Source of the DNA: Phialophora verrucosa
Taxonomy: Eukaryota > Ascomycota > Eurotiomycetes > Chaetothyriales > Herpotrichiellaceae
DNA: 64,000 nt
Reading direction: 5' to 3'
Assembly: GCA_002099365.1 (NCBI GenBank)
Contig: MSED01000007.1
Location: forward strand, 1,426,001 to 1,490,000
Under the pieces are notes generated by a model, which was not told the origin of the DNA, made no database searches, and worked only from the letters and a program-made list of their open reading frames with translations. The translations under genes and the position numbers were made by a program. Positions 44,212-54,816 of this stretch are shown piece by piece (within the stretch, counting starts at the first letter, position 1; each line of letters opens with the position of its first letter).

Positions 44212-45303
44212 CTAGCCATTCAGAAGCACAAGTTGAGGCTTCCCGACTCTCTCCGCCTCGGCGTTCAACGCATCAACCTCTGCTTTTACCAAGGGGATGC
44301 CCGACTTTGACCTCTCAGCAGCCATGATCTGCTCAATTTCGCCCGGAAAGTAAATTCTCTCCACGCCAGCCATCTTCTCGGATCCCACCACCCGCTGGTA
44401 AAGGTAGTCCATGCGGTCCTTGAAGTCATCCAGGCTCATGAACAGGTCTGGTTTGATGGCAAGGAGAAAATGCCCTGTGTCCGCAGGTCTGCTAGGATCG
44501 TAGGGGTTGGTCACATGGCCTGCAAAAGCACTACCGGAGAGCACACCAGAAAAGACATCCATCATGATGGATAGACCCGACCCCTTGGGGCCGCCCATGG
44601 GGAGCATAACGCCATCCAACGCAGCGGCCGGATCATCAGTCTGCTTGCCGTCCTTGTCCAACGCCCAATCGAGTGGAATCTTCTCACCACGTCTTTTCGC
44701 TTTGTGAATCTTGCCTCTTGCGGCGACACTAGGGGCCATGTCGAGGATGAAGGGCGGCGCTTTCCCAGCGGGTGCACCACAGGCAATTGGGCTCACGCCC
44801 ATAAGCTTCTCCTTACCTCCCCAGACGGGTAACGCAGGACTGGAGTTCGTGAACACCAAGCTCATCATGCCGGCGTCAATTGCTTGCTGGACAATCCAGG
44901 CGGACATACCGAAATGGTTCGAGTGTTTGACGCTGACCATACCGATCCCGTACGTTTTTGCCATCTCAATCGCATGCTTCATTCCGAGATGCGCGCACAG
45001 GAAGCCGAAAGCATTCTGACCGTCGACCTGTCCAACCACGGGAGTGATCTGATCGAACACTGGCTCGGCTACCGGATCAAGGACCCCTTGCCGGATCCGT
45101 TCCATGTAGGACGGTATACGGTTCATGCCATGCGTGTCCACACCGCGCAGATCCGCTTGTATTAAGCAATCTGCTATGATGTTTGCATTCTCGTCGGGCA
45201 CCCCATTTCCTTGCAGGACTTCTCTGACGAACTGTCGGGCATGCCCACCCGTCACGTGACGCTTGTGTTCCAGAGTCCCGTCAGCTGATTGTGCAGTGCT
45301 CAT
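44212..45303 (-). CDS. Ldh_2-family NAD(P)-dependent dehydrogenase
   Basis: 363 residues, single exon. This is the malate/L-lactate/ureidoglycolate dehydrogenase family, not the Rossmann LDH fold. Conserved blocks: ADLRGVDTHGMNRIPSY with the catalytic His, VVGQVDGQNAFGFLCAHLGM, GIGMVSVKHSNHFGMSAWI, SNSSPALPVWGG-like TNSSPALPVWGGKEKLMGVS, FILDMAPSVAARGKI and MGGPKGSGLSIMMDVFSGVL. Family enzymes oxidise 2-hydroxy acids to 2-oxo acids using NAD(P)H; the exact substrate cannot be read from sequence. No targeting signal is evident, so cytosolic. It lies upstream of no partner that explains its role; the questin-oxidase-like gene is 350 bp away on the same strand. Confidence 0.92.
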   Translation of the reverse strand: MSTAQSADGTLEHKRHVTGGHARQFVREVLQGNGVPDENANIIADCLIQADLRGVDTHGMNRIPSYMERIRQGVLDPVAEPVFDQITPVVGQVDGQNAFGFLCAHLGMKHAIEMAKTYGIGMVSVKHSNHFGMSAWIVQQAIDAGMMSLVFTNSSPALPVWGGKEKLMGVSPIACGAPAGKAPPFILDMAPSVAARGKIHKAKRRGEKIPLDWALDKDGKQTDDPAAALDGVMLPMGGPKGSGLSIMMDVFSGVLSGSAFAGHVTNPYDPSRPADTGHFLLAIKPDLFMSLDDFKDRMDYLYQRVVGSEKMAGVERIYFPGEIEQIMAAERSKSGIPLVKAEVDALNAEAERVGKPQLVLLNG

Positions 45304-45655
45304 GGCTGGACCGACACAGAGCAGTCAACTGAAGCAACAACAGCTCGATTCTACTAGTCGCTTTTGGGTAGTCACTCGCGGGCCAGGAGGGAAGAGAGAG
45401 TTGAAGAGCTCACGGTTCTTTTATTACGCGAAAAGGGGGGGTTCCTTGGCAGCGGAGCAGCGCCGATCAAGTTCCGGAGACGTAGCCGATTGAAGCGAGA
45501 GCGCATCGCGAGGCTGTCTAAGCCCATTGGGTATATTTGGACATGATGGATTCATATTGCAGTTTTTGCAAGGATGAAGCGGACTGATACACAGTCGCGC
45601 CGGGGCCAGATAATCACACAATTTTCCTCGAATCCAACTCCCGCATGCCATGAAG

Positions 45656-47216
45656 TCAAGCGTCCTGTGTCCCGGCCCTAGCCCTGCTCAGCTCCTCCTC
45701 GGCCTCGACATCCTCTTCGCCAAACCCACCCCAGCCGGCAAACTCGCCCGCGAGCTTGACCGCTGCTTTCAGCCAGTACTGTTCCTCCCCGTTCGGCCCG
45801 GCCTCACCCCAGACCTTCTCGGCCTCGTGCAGTGCCCGACACGCCTTGACAAAGTGAGCGTCGAACTTGTACGGCCCTTCGACGGCCTGCTGTGTGACAA
45901 AGCTCCAGCCCCGGCCCGCGAGGTTGACGTCCGTAATGTACGACGTCTTGATCTGCGGGCGCAGCTGGGCGATGTAGATGGCCAGCGTGATGAGCAACCA
46001 CTCCCTGACGAGGGGCACGTGGTACTGCGGGTCCAGGAAGGGGATTAGGATCCTCACGGCGTGGCTGCTCGTGAGGAGGTGCACGAGGAAGAAGTCCCAG
46101 CCCTGTCCTCCGACGCTCGGCGCGCTGGCGACCAAGATCGCGGCCGCCAGCGCCTGGCTCTGCTCAAAGTCCTTGGTCGGGTCGGTGATATCCCACGCCG
46201 CCCAATGTTCCATGAGGATCGACGTCAGGGTCTCATCACTCAGCAACTTAGTCAGATTATCGCCACCCGGTCCCGTGAAGACGCCATCGAGTCTGCCATC
46301 GCCGTTGACGCGCGCAAAGACCTCGAACAGATCTCCTGTCGAGTACGTCGGCGTCGGCGTCGGCGCCGCCGGTGCGCGGGCGCTCTTGTCGGCCCCCATC
46401 CCGCTTTCGAGCAGGCCGGCCAGCCGCGCGTCATAGCACGTCGCTGCCAACCCCAGGGCCTCCATGCCCACCTCGCGCGAATTCAACTCGTACGCATACC
46501 CGAGGTGGATCAGCGAGTGTGCCAGCCCAGCCGTCAGGCATGAGAACATCGGCTCCTCGTTCGCACTCCCCTTGGGCCCTCGCTCGAAGATGAACTTGGC
46601 GACGACCTTCTTCCACTCATAGCCGTGCAGCACGAGCTGGTCTTCGAAGAAGTCGACCCACGCGCGCTGGAATTCCCGCCGGCCGAGAAACTCGCGGTGG
46701 TCGTGCAGCGCGATTTCCGAGGGCGAGTCGACCCACGGTTCGTGGCCTTCTCTTTTGGCCGCGTCTTCGTAGATGTCGTTCAGGTGCTCGGGCGCACTGC
46801 CCAGGAGGTATGCGGAACCGAGGATCTGGGGACCGTCAGTCTTAGATCATAGACGAGGACGCATTACTTTTAGATTATAGACGAGAAGAAATAATGGACT
46901 CGCTGTGGCGGTCGGCTGGAGCTGAACAGTCACGGCCATCCAGGGAACGCATTGAGGAACGGAAAGGGAGGCGGCACGGCACGGCACAAAAACGTACATG
47001 AGGCGTATGATTATGGAATCGCAGCCGATTATACAGGATAGAGAAATTCGCGTGGTTCAGTTTGAGGAGATGCTTGAGCGTCCGGTCCCGCTTGTCCGTC
47101 GAGGTCTCCATGTCGTGCACCTTGACCGAGGGAATGTTAATCGCTGTCGTGGAGGCGCCGGAGCCCCGACCGAACCCGAAGCGAGGGAGCGCGAGGGACG
47201 TGAATGACGAGAACAT
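45656..47216 (-). CDS. Questin oxidase-like protein (DUF4243)
   Basis: Exons 47216-46998 and 46825-45656 give 462 residues, joined phase 0 as HNHTPH-ILGSAYLLGSAPEH. The N-terminal LNHANFSILYNRLRFHNH, then DIYED, SEIALHDHREFLGRREFQRA, SCLTAGLAHSLIHLGYAYEL, and the late WDFFLVHLLTSSHAVRIL block are hallmarks of the questin oxidase-like family. Members include AflY/HypX and GedK, which perform Baeyer-Villiger-like ring opening of anthraquinones. Conserved His residues (HNH, HDH, H in GLAHSLIHLGY) may form the active site. Here no aromatic polyketide genes are nearby, so it may be one of the many genome-dispersed paralogs. It is G+C-rich. Confidence 0.9.
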
Positions 47217-47804
47217 GATTGTTATGCTACGCTTTGGCTTTGTGCAACAGAAGTGGAAGGAAGAAGGTGTTTCTTACATGGTTGGATGGCAAAAGAGACG
47301 ATGATTGTTGTAATAAGGTCGTCGAGTACGAGTACGAGCGGTAGTGTCTGCACCGAGCGACGATGACGTGCCCCGTGGCCCCCCAACGCGAGAGCCCGGA
47401 AGGAATCCTCTATGATAATTGGCTCCCCCGCATTTGGTCCCGAGCAAGCATCAGCGAGGGAGAGAAGACGGACAGGGAGGGGGACGAGATCTCGACAGAT
47501 GTGGATGGTGCACATGCCATGCAGGCTCCGAATGGCCCAGCGGCACGGCAACGGCACATCACAAAGCAAAGTTTACTGTTGTAGAAGAATCTCTTCGCAT
47601 TGTGCGCTACGTAACAGTGTCGTCTCCAAGTTGTGCCGGCTGAGGTTGAATCGCTCCATATCACGGTCAGTGTCTAGCTCCGTCACCCAATCTTTCTGCC
47701 GTGATGTGCATTCTCCATCTCTTCTCAGCAGATGCCCAACTCGCACTCGCATACTTGTTGTGTTCAGCCACTGACTTCCAACAATGCTCCCTCTCCAAAC
47801 AGCC
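47217..47804. other. Intergenic spacer
   Basis: About 590 bp between the questin-oxidase-like start and the Myb-like gene's stop. No gene seen. Confidence 0.4.
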
Positions 47805-49220
47805 TCAAACTTCCACCACCTCAGTCTTGATCTTCACCCCGGTATCGGCAATGACCAGCGGCGCTGAAAAGGCATTCCCCACCACCTCAGCAACATTCTT
47901 CACCAAGATCCCATTGGTCACGGGCGACACCTGTCCAACACTAGTTTCGCTCTCGGGCGGGTCAGATTGGGTGGCGGTAGCCTCTGGAAGCGTAGTGGAA
48001 GCGACAGTAGTGCGGCTGGTCGTACCAACCAATAAATCTCGATCATACGGAGCTGGTGCAGCCGTCGAGGGTGGCGCACTGTTGACGTCTTGCTCTCGCA
48101 CCACTCGTTGTGCTTCATTTGAAATTGGCGCATTCGCGGCCTGTTGAGTGCTTGGATTGGAAATCGGCAAGACCGACGGGCTGCGTTGGTACAGAGGCAT
48201 GTTCAGCATATCTTGGTAAGTTGTTGCGTAGGGGTTCAACATCACATTGTGGGAGTGGTCCTCAAGCAAAGTTGCTCTTGCATTTTGACTCAGAGCAGGT
48301 GCAGTCCACGACAAGCCACTTTGCGTCGGATTGTAGTGACTAATGTACGAATAAGGGCCATGCGGGAAGTTCTGGGATGTGGCGTACCCTGCCATGCTAT
48401 CCACCGACGGTCGAGGTTGTGTGGTGATCAGGGGAGTGTGGCGGCGATCGAAGTAAGCATTGATGGTGCGGGATATAGGATAGCTGGGAGCGAAGGGAAC
48501 CTTGTAGGCTGTAGTAGGTGATCGCTCCGTGAAAATCGTTCCTGGCTCATGTGTCCCAGCGACAACGTCAGAATCAGTCATGCCGGAGTCCTTCTCCGGG
48601 ATGCTAGGCTCTTTTTTGATCGCTGGAGCGGAGCTGGGAAGGTCATTGGAAATGGATGCCGTCGTTTCTGGCTCGAGTTTGATTGCAGGTGTCGGTGTGA
48701 AGCTCTGAAGGGGAGCACTTGGAATTGCAGAATGCGATGGTTCGGATCTGATACTGGGCTGACACCAATAGGTGTTTGTCCCAGGTTGGCCTGGATACCC
48801 AGTATAGGTGCCTGGGGCATTCCAAGGATTCGTGTATGACTGTGACTCAACTTTGATTCTCTTCGGATCATGTTCTTGTTGCGTCGCGAACTGAACGGTC
48901 GATGGTCGGCTACCAAGTCGCTCGATTTCTTCTTCGATGAGACGGCGTTTGTTGTCCTTGGCTTTGCTTTTGGCAGACTTGCCTTGACCGGTATTCTCCC
49001 TCTTGGGCTTTGGTGGTTTCGGTTCGGTTGACAGGCCTTCAAACTGTGACTTCATGCGGCTGTATCTCATGCGGGCAGCGTGACCATTCGAAATACCTAG
49101 ACCGTCGGCCACTTCGCTCCAGTTGATTGATCTGAGGTCCAATTGCTTGAGGATGGTGTAAAGGAACATCGGTGTCTGGGGGTCATTGGCGAAATTCTTG
49201 GTACGACGTATTGAAGCCAT
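47805..49220 (-). CDS. Myb-like DNA-binding domain protein
   Basis: 471 residues from the ATG at 49220; the frame is open further upstream but that part reads as 5' UTR. The Myb/SANT-like domain is at 10-62: FANDPQTPMFLYTILKQLDL, then INWSEVADGLGISNGHAARMRYSRMK, a helix-turn-helix common in ascomycete proteins. A Lys/Pro/Arg-rich patch (residues 65-105) is a likely nuclear signal. The remaining ~350 residues are Pro/Ser/Thr/Gln-rich and disordered, with scattered (I/V)KxE-type sequences that could be sumoylation sites (IKVESQ, IKLEPE, IKKEPS, IKTEVVEV). Targets are unknown. Confidence 0.8.
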   Translation of the reverse strand: MASIRRTKNFANDPQTPMFLYTILKQLDLRSINWSEVADGLGISNGHAARMRYSRMKSQFEGLSTEPKPPKPKRENTGQGKSAKSKAKDNKRRLIEEEIERLGSRPSTVQFATQQEHDPKRIKVESQSYTNPWNAPGTYTGYPGQPGTNTYWCQPSIRSEPSHSAIPSAPLQSFTPTPAIKLEPETTASISNDLPSSAPAIKKEPSIPEKDSGMTDSDVVAGTHEPGTIFTERSPTTAYKVPFAPSYPISRTINAYFDRRHTPLITTQPRPSVDSMAGYATSQNFPHGPYSYISHYNPTQSGLSWTAPALSQNARATLLEDHSHNVMLNPYATTYQDMLNMPLYQRSPSVLPISNPSTQQAANAPISNEAQRVVREQDVNSAPPSTAAPAPYDRDLLVGTTSRTTVASTTLPEATATQSDPPESETSVGQVSPVTNGILVKNVAEVVGNAFSAPLVIADTGVKIKTEVVEV

Positions 49221-49501
49221 GGCGCGAGCAACACTGCTTCCCAAATCTGACTGCGTCTGTGCAGGTATCCTGAACAGACTGGTGCAGAGCGTTGGAGGAA
49301 GTAGACGGAGATGAGATTGTAGAAGAATGCTCACAGATAGATTTATCCTGCATTCATGCCGCCTTTGTGGTCGCGGCACACAAACCTTCCGAAACATCTT
49401 CCATCTTCCTTTGTCCAAAAGTTCGAGAAGTGCTTCAGCGCCCACGGACAGTGCCAAGCATGTACGATGATGTTGTGAGAACCCCGTAATCCATGGTATT
49501 T

Positions 49502-51571
49502 TCAAAGCTTGCTGTCAAGATGCAATGCACCACTCATAGTGTAATCCTGATCTTCCGGTCTTTCTCCCAGCATAACATGCTCACGCCCTCCTCTGGACGT
49601 CCACCAAGCAACACAGAGTGCCGCACGCTCAACATCCATTTCGCCATTGCTGAGCGTATCCCATAGTCGACGCTGGCATTGTTGTCTCTGACCTGCATGC
49701 CCTATTTTGTGTAGTAGTTCTGCAGTCAAAGGAAGCCATTCATCCAGGAGCAGAACCGGTAGGCTGCTCAAGCAATCAATGATTGAAAGAAGCAAGACTG
49801 CCTTTTCAGACAATGGCTCGCTGTTCTCTAGGGGCAGATCGGGGTTGGGAGGCAGCAGCTCTTCCGAAGCGTGGTCCATTCGTTCTCTGAGCAGGTCAAG
49901 CACTATGGCCTGCATAAGAGGCATAGATACCGCAATCCGAGACGGTGGCGCCGCAAGTCGCACCACGGACTTGATAGCGAACCGGAATTGTCGCGCCGTC
50001 AATGGTTTTGGGAAGCTCCGTAGCAAGGTTTCGATGTAGAATGGGACAATTTTCGTGGCCAACTCTGCATTTTGGGGGGCCGCAAGGATAGCTAGCATGA
50101 CGCTGTGTGCGGCCTCGAAGATCTCCCCCAGTCGCGGGTCCCCTTGCGTATCAACGTACGGCGCTGCAGCATTGAAAAGAAGTCCCTGGTTTGTTTGTGG
50201 TGACAGCACCAGGGTGAAGTGTTCTGCAGTGTTGAGGAAAAACAGGTCCTGCAGTCGGTCAAGCGGATGAGGAGGGATTCGACCGATATCACCTGGACGA
50301 ATGGTTTCCAGGAATGTTTCTGATTGTGGCGGATACTGGCTGAGGATGTCAATGGCAGTAAAGTTGACGAATACATAGGGAGAAGAGGAGGTCAATCCGA
50401 ACCGATGCGTTGCAAAGTACGTGTCGCGAAGGATGTGCAAACATTGCATGGCGATTCCGGGAGAATTCGTATCCGATGCCAGCACTCCGTCACACAGCAG
50501 CCGGCCTAGCACTGATCGAAGAGTAGCGATGATGGAGAAAATTGTGTCTCGAAGTACTTGGAGGAGGACCGGAAGAGTCTTTTGCATGGTCTCCTGGTCC
50601 AGATATTGTGCTTCCTCTCTCGGATCGACCTCGGACAACTTGTTCTGTCTCCAGGAGGTGGCAAGAGTCCTGGCAAATTCGGCTATTCGATTCGTACTGT
50701 AAATGATCAACCTTCTGTCACCGACGTTGTCGATGCTATGGGCAATTAGCCGTGACAGCGCACCGAGGCCTCCCACCAGATTCCTGGCCTTGATCTCGGT
50801 GACTTTGCGAAACGAGTTGGAGGTTGTAGGCCAGTTAAACTTCTGCCCTGGAGAGGGTCGGACGTCGTTGTCGATGACCCCTACCCAGTAGCCATGCTCC
50901 AGGCCTTCTGGCGAGAAGAATGTCGCGTCGATCAACACCGGGAGCAGCAAGTCATAGTGAACTTGAGCCCTGTGAGAGTCTGAAAGTATCGGAAAGGTAT
51001 GATTGAGAACGAAGACCACAGCCAGTTCGCAATTCGGGTCAGCGTCTTTCTGTTGCAAAGCCATGTTTGACGCGATCACAAGCGCAGCCTCCAGCCTCTT
51101 CTTGAAATCGGTCGACAAGCCTTCAAAGTCCTTCGACTGCAGGGCCAGAAGCAGCGCCCCGAGCAATAAAGTATGTCTCCATCGTGGTGACTTCTCATCT
51201 GCGCCCTTCACCACGGCCTTCGTCCATTCCGACACGGTGAGATTGCTCCGGAGATGTTCTTGCACCGCGCTAGTTTTGTCCTCGATCAAGCGCAACACAG
51301 CAGTGTAAAAGACACTGAAGATCTGCCTGCAACACACAAGTCTGGTCGGTTGGGGGTATAGGACATCGTTCGCGAGAAGGTGAGAGGCCAAAAGAGTAAT
51401 ATTAAGAGGGTTGGAAAGACGCGACAAGAGGTTGGTGGCAGTTGGCAGCAACCTGGGCTCAATTTAGCATCTCGTTAATCCCATGCCGGGCGGGTTGACT
51501 GACCGCAGGGCGTCCTCAGGAACCTCTGAGGTCTGCAATGACCGCAACAAAGTCGCGAGGGACCGGTCCAT
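49502..51571 (-). CDS. PEX8: Peroxin PEX8-like, intraperoxisomal importomer organiser
   Basis: Exons 51571-51504 and 51452-49502 give 672 residues; a CG-G codon spans the 51-bp intron. The protein is all-helical with HEAT-like features. The block THRFGLTSSSPYVFVNFTAI then HPLDRLQDLFFLNTAEHFTL matches what I recall of fungal PEX8. The last three residues are SKL, a perfect type-1 peroxisomal targeting signal, as found in PEX8 proteins, which are imported by PEX5 and bridge docking and RING subcomplexes on the matrix side. The start MDRSLATLLRSLQTS has an RS-LLRSL pattern; a PTS2 is not obvious. Assignment rests on conserved blocks plus the SKL end, without an alignment. Confidence 0.85.
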
Positions 51572-51832
51572 TGCGGGGCCCCGGCGCTCAGTCACTGCGC
51601 ATCCGTACAGTACCTGGACGGCGAAGGAGCACAATTCCCGGAGTAATTGAGAACAGGTGCAGTTAGATATCTCTGAAGCTGAATTCAAGCCGAGGTTGAA
51701 GATATGACGCTGACCAATCACGGTTGGCAAGGCTGGCAGCTCGCTGGCGAGGCTGTCGCAGAGCAGCAGATCATCATTCTAATACTGGAATTGCCTTTAC
51801 CCAAACCTCAATACTACAAAGATGTCGAGTTC

Positions 51833-53623
51833 TCAGTCAGAATCGCCATCGTCATCCCCAACATTCTCAGCATCTCCGTGGTCTTGTTCGTCACCGTCAA
51901 TCCTATCGGCGCTCTTTGTCTCCGCGAGTCCAGGATCGCTCTCTGTTTCGTTGTCAAAGTCGTAATCCGGGTCGAACTCCGGTCCATCTGGGTCATCGCT
52001 TGAACTTGAACCGTCGGCCGGAAGGTACTCAGAGAGGTCTGAGTAGTCCGATATGTTGCCATCTCTCTCGTCATTCCACTCTTCTCCCTGGCCTTTCCAA
52101 CCAAACGTTTTCCACCGCTGGTGAGCGAAGGGATTGTCGCCGCCGTGGTTGACGTAACGAAGGACTGCATCACTGGACACTCTGGATGGTACTTCGGAGG
52201 TACCGGCGTCCTCCACTTTCTCTTGTTCAGCAACGTCAACGTCCCATGGACTCTTCAGTTCAAGCGACTCCGGCTTGAAATTAGGCTCAACAGACCATCG
52301 CTCCACCAAGCTTGCCCATCGCCCATGAAGGTAGGGTCTAATCAGAGTGATATGTTTCAGCTTCGGCTGCATAAAAAGCCGGCGGCATATTGCATCCTCG
52401 CTGAAGTGGACGCCTTCTAGAACAATACTGCGAAGCTCCGGCAACGTGACCAAGGGAAGCAGCTGATATAAGTGAATTCCGCAGGTGCTGTAAGCGGTGC
52501 TGGGGCTTAGGTAGATCTCCAGCCGCTCCAAATTTGTCGCTCTAGCCAAGGCGTCTGTCAGCGTCGATGTTTGAGGGCCCCAGCACCATCCTGTTCCCAG
52601 CTCCAGCTCAATCTCGAAACAGAGGATCAAAGTTCTTAGATTGCGGAGTCCACTGATCCTCGACCGCGTTCGCATATAGGATCCAAGCCTCTCACCTTGG
52701 CAATCGAGAATGTCGAAGCTCATACCTTGTGAGTTGAATTGGTCCTTGTCATGTCTCATCTCTAGATGTTGTATATCCGGCTTGGGTCTCGAATTGTCGT
52801 CTTTCCGAGCATTGAGCTCACAAAGGACACGCCAGAAGGCCAAAAAGCCATGTGCTGGCCGCGTTCCATCCAGTGGCTGCAGCCACCCCCGAAGAACCGA
52901 ATGGCTAAATAGGTGGTGAAACTCTTCGTTGAGGGTCCGAAGTTGTCCATTGTTCTCTAGAGCACGATACCCGGATTCGAATCCATCTGGATCCTCATCG
53001 ACGCAGACGATTCGACGCAGCGCGGTGAGATGCGGAAGAGCAATACGGAAGATTCCATAAAGACGCCGCGGGTCATGAAGTTTAGCTTTTTCGCGGTACG
53101 TGGCCACAACGTCCGTAAACTTGGGTGCGAACTCGGACCAGAGTGGCATCGGGACTTTTCCAACCAGTGGTGGAGCGTACCGATCTTGATCTGAATTCGC
53201 AGTCGACTCCCCATGACCCATCATAGCTTCGAGATCTCTGACATAACAGGATCCAGGCTGACCGCTGCTCAGCAAATTACCATAGTCTTCCACCAAACTG
53301 ATTAGCGATTCCAAGGGTGTCAAATATTCGGACTCTTCGTCGTGTTCCGGCAGATTTCTGGAGCTATAGATCAGCAAGAGGTTCTCGAGGTTCATCTCTT
53401 GAAACTGGATCTCGTTCACGAGTGCAGATATTCTCGGGTACTTTTTAATGTGACGAAGTCGGTCGGCGTTCAGGCATGACACATGAAGGGTCCGGAACAA
53501 GGTCGGGCGGACGTTCCATTCGAGATCCCTGTGGGCTGATCGAAGAGCTTTGAGATCTTTGGTGTCCAGTCGGAGGAAAATTTGCTCCATAACTTCTACT
53601 GGAAGTTCTCGGAGCCTTGCCAT
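51833..53623 (-). CDS. F-box protein
   Basis: 596 residues, single exon. The ATG at 53623 begins MARLRELPVEVMEQIFLRLD, the start of an F-box (residues 4-45, continuing LKALRSAHRDLEWNVRPTLF). F-box proteins recruit substrates to SCF ubiquitin ligases through Skp1. The middle shows leucine-rich, loosely repeated segments (ATNLERLEIYLSPS, LPELRSIVLEGVHFSED, KLKHITLIRPYLHG) consistent with LRR-type substrate recognition. The C-terminal ~90 residues are very acidic (SDYSDLSEYLPADGSSSSDD to DDDGDSD). The ORF opens upstream for 61 codons, but these lack family features. Substrate unknown. Confidence 0.85.
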   Translation of the reverse strand: MARLRELPVEVMEQIFLRLDTKDLKALRSAHRDLEWNVRPTLFRTLHVSCLNADRLRHIKKYPRISALVNEIQFQEMNLENLLLIYSSRNLPEHDEESEYLTPLESLISLVEDYGNLLSSGQPGSCYVRDLEAMMGHGESTANSDQDRYAPPLVGKVPMPLWSEFAPKFTDVVATYREKAKLHDPRRLYGIFRIALPHLTALRRIVCVDEDPDGFESGYRALENNGQLRTLNEEFHHLFSHSVLRGWLQPLDGTRPAHGFLAFWRVLCELNARKDDNSRPKPDIQHLEMRHDKDQFNSQGMSFDILDCQGERLGSYMRTRSRISGLRNLRTLILCFEIELELGTGWCWGPQTSTLTDALARATNLERLEIYLSPSTAYSTCGIHLYQLLPLVTLPELRSIVLEGVHFSEDAICRRLFMQPKLKHITLIRPYLHGRWASLVERWSVEPNFKPESLELKSPWDVDVAEQEKVEDAGTSEVPSRVSSDAVLRYVNHGGDNPFAHQRWKTFGWKGQGEEWNDERDGNISDYSDLSEYLPADGSSSSDDPDGPEFDPDYDFDNETESDPGLAETKSADRIDGDEQDHGDAENVGDDDGDSD

Positions 53624-54816
53624 GATGAAACACGACGAGGCGAGGGCAGGAGGAAGAAAGGACAGATTGTTGGGTTGTAGCTGGGAGTTAAATCTGAAGC
53701 AGTAACAAAATCTGAATATGTGGTGGAATTGTAAGACTATTGTGTAGTATTTGGGGTGAATGGAAAACACCGAGATCTGGGAAGCGACTTGAACCCAGGA
53801 TTCCAAGGGCCGTGACTGTCTCCAATGTTGCTGTTGCCAAACTGGAGGAAGGAAACACCGTAGATAATTCTATGCTCTCCCCAAGTCTAACTAGGAGCAT
53901 GTTGCCGCTGTGGTCTTGTCATTTCCTCCGTCGTTCGACGCGCCCCTGGAAAGGGAAAGTCCACGTTGCCGAGAGATTGAAGTGTTTGGTCTTCCTGCGC
54001 CATCTCTGTCAGTAATGGTGGCGAGCGTAACACGGCTGGACGATCATTCCGCGGACGTCATGCGCCTGCCTGTCGGAATCTAATGTCAACCGATTACAGC
54101 TTCTCCTTCCGTTGCTCACTCTGAGATACACCATCCGCCAGGAGGAGGGTGTAGGACGCCTTAAAGCTGGAGCGTTGCCTCCTGTACCCCGCTCAACCTT
54201 TTAAAACGTCGTCGAGTATCTCCCCCGTCGCCTACGAGGAAGGACTGCTCACCGGCATTGGCTCTGCTGTTCACAATAGCTGAACTTAACGTCGAGGTCA
54301 GATGGTTAAAGTTGCTCCACCGTAGATTACGGTGGACTAGGAGAAGACGACGCGAAGTCAGCCTCAGCTCACTGCTGCCTCGGTTGTGGGACTGATAAAC
54401 ACTCACCACAGCACAGTATCGCGCGTGTCGAAGTGCAACAAATCTAGAGGTTCGATCATTCTGTCAGAGTCACATGAACGAGTTATCTCAATACGGCTAG
54501 CTGTAACCGGGCGCCAGGACGATGACACTGGAGGCGAGGGATGGCGGGGGAAGCGGTATGTTGTTGTTGGGAGCTAAACTGCCTCCGTAGGAGTATTCCA
54601 TCAAGCCGTCGACGAGCCCAACAAAGCATGTCGAGTCTTACGATGATTACAGATGGATGATCAACGTCCAGAGAGAAAGCTGCGTACCAGCTACCATAAA
54701 TCCACATGTCGTCTTCGAATTGCCATGCACGATCTCCAATTGAACCTACAGTCGAGCTCTTCCGACATTCTTCGATCCATCTTCTCACACTACATGCTAC
54801 CGCGTACAAGGCTCGC
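53624..54816. other. Intergenic spacer
   Basis: About 1.2 kb without a supported gene. It includes the F-box promoter on its left. A 109-codon minus-strand frame near 54483-54809 has a coding-like run (VRRWIEECRKSSTVGSIGDR) but no clear start or partner. Confidence 0.4.

Noticed and set aside
54483..54809. 109-codon frame just downstream of the solo repeat gene
   Set aside because: Looked like a possible last exon, but no in-phase splice links it to the repeat protein and it has no recognisable start or domain.
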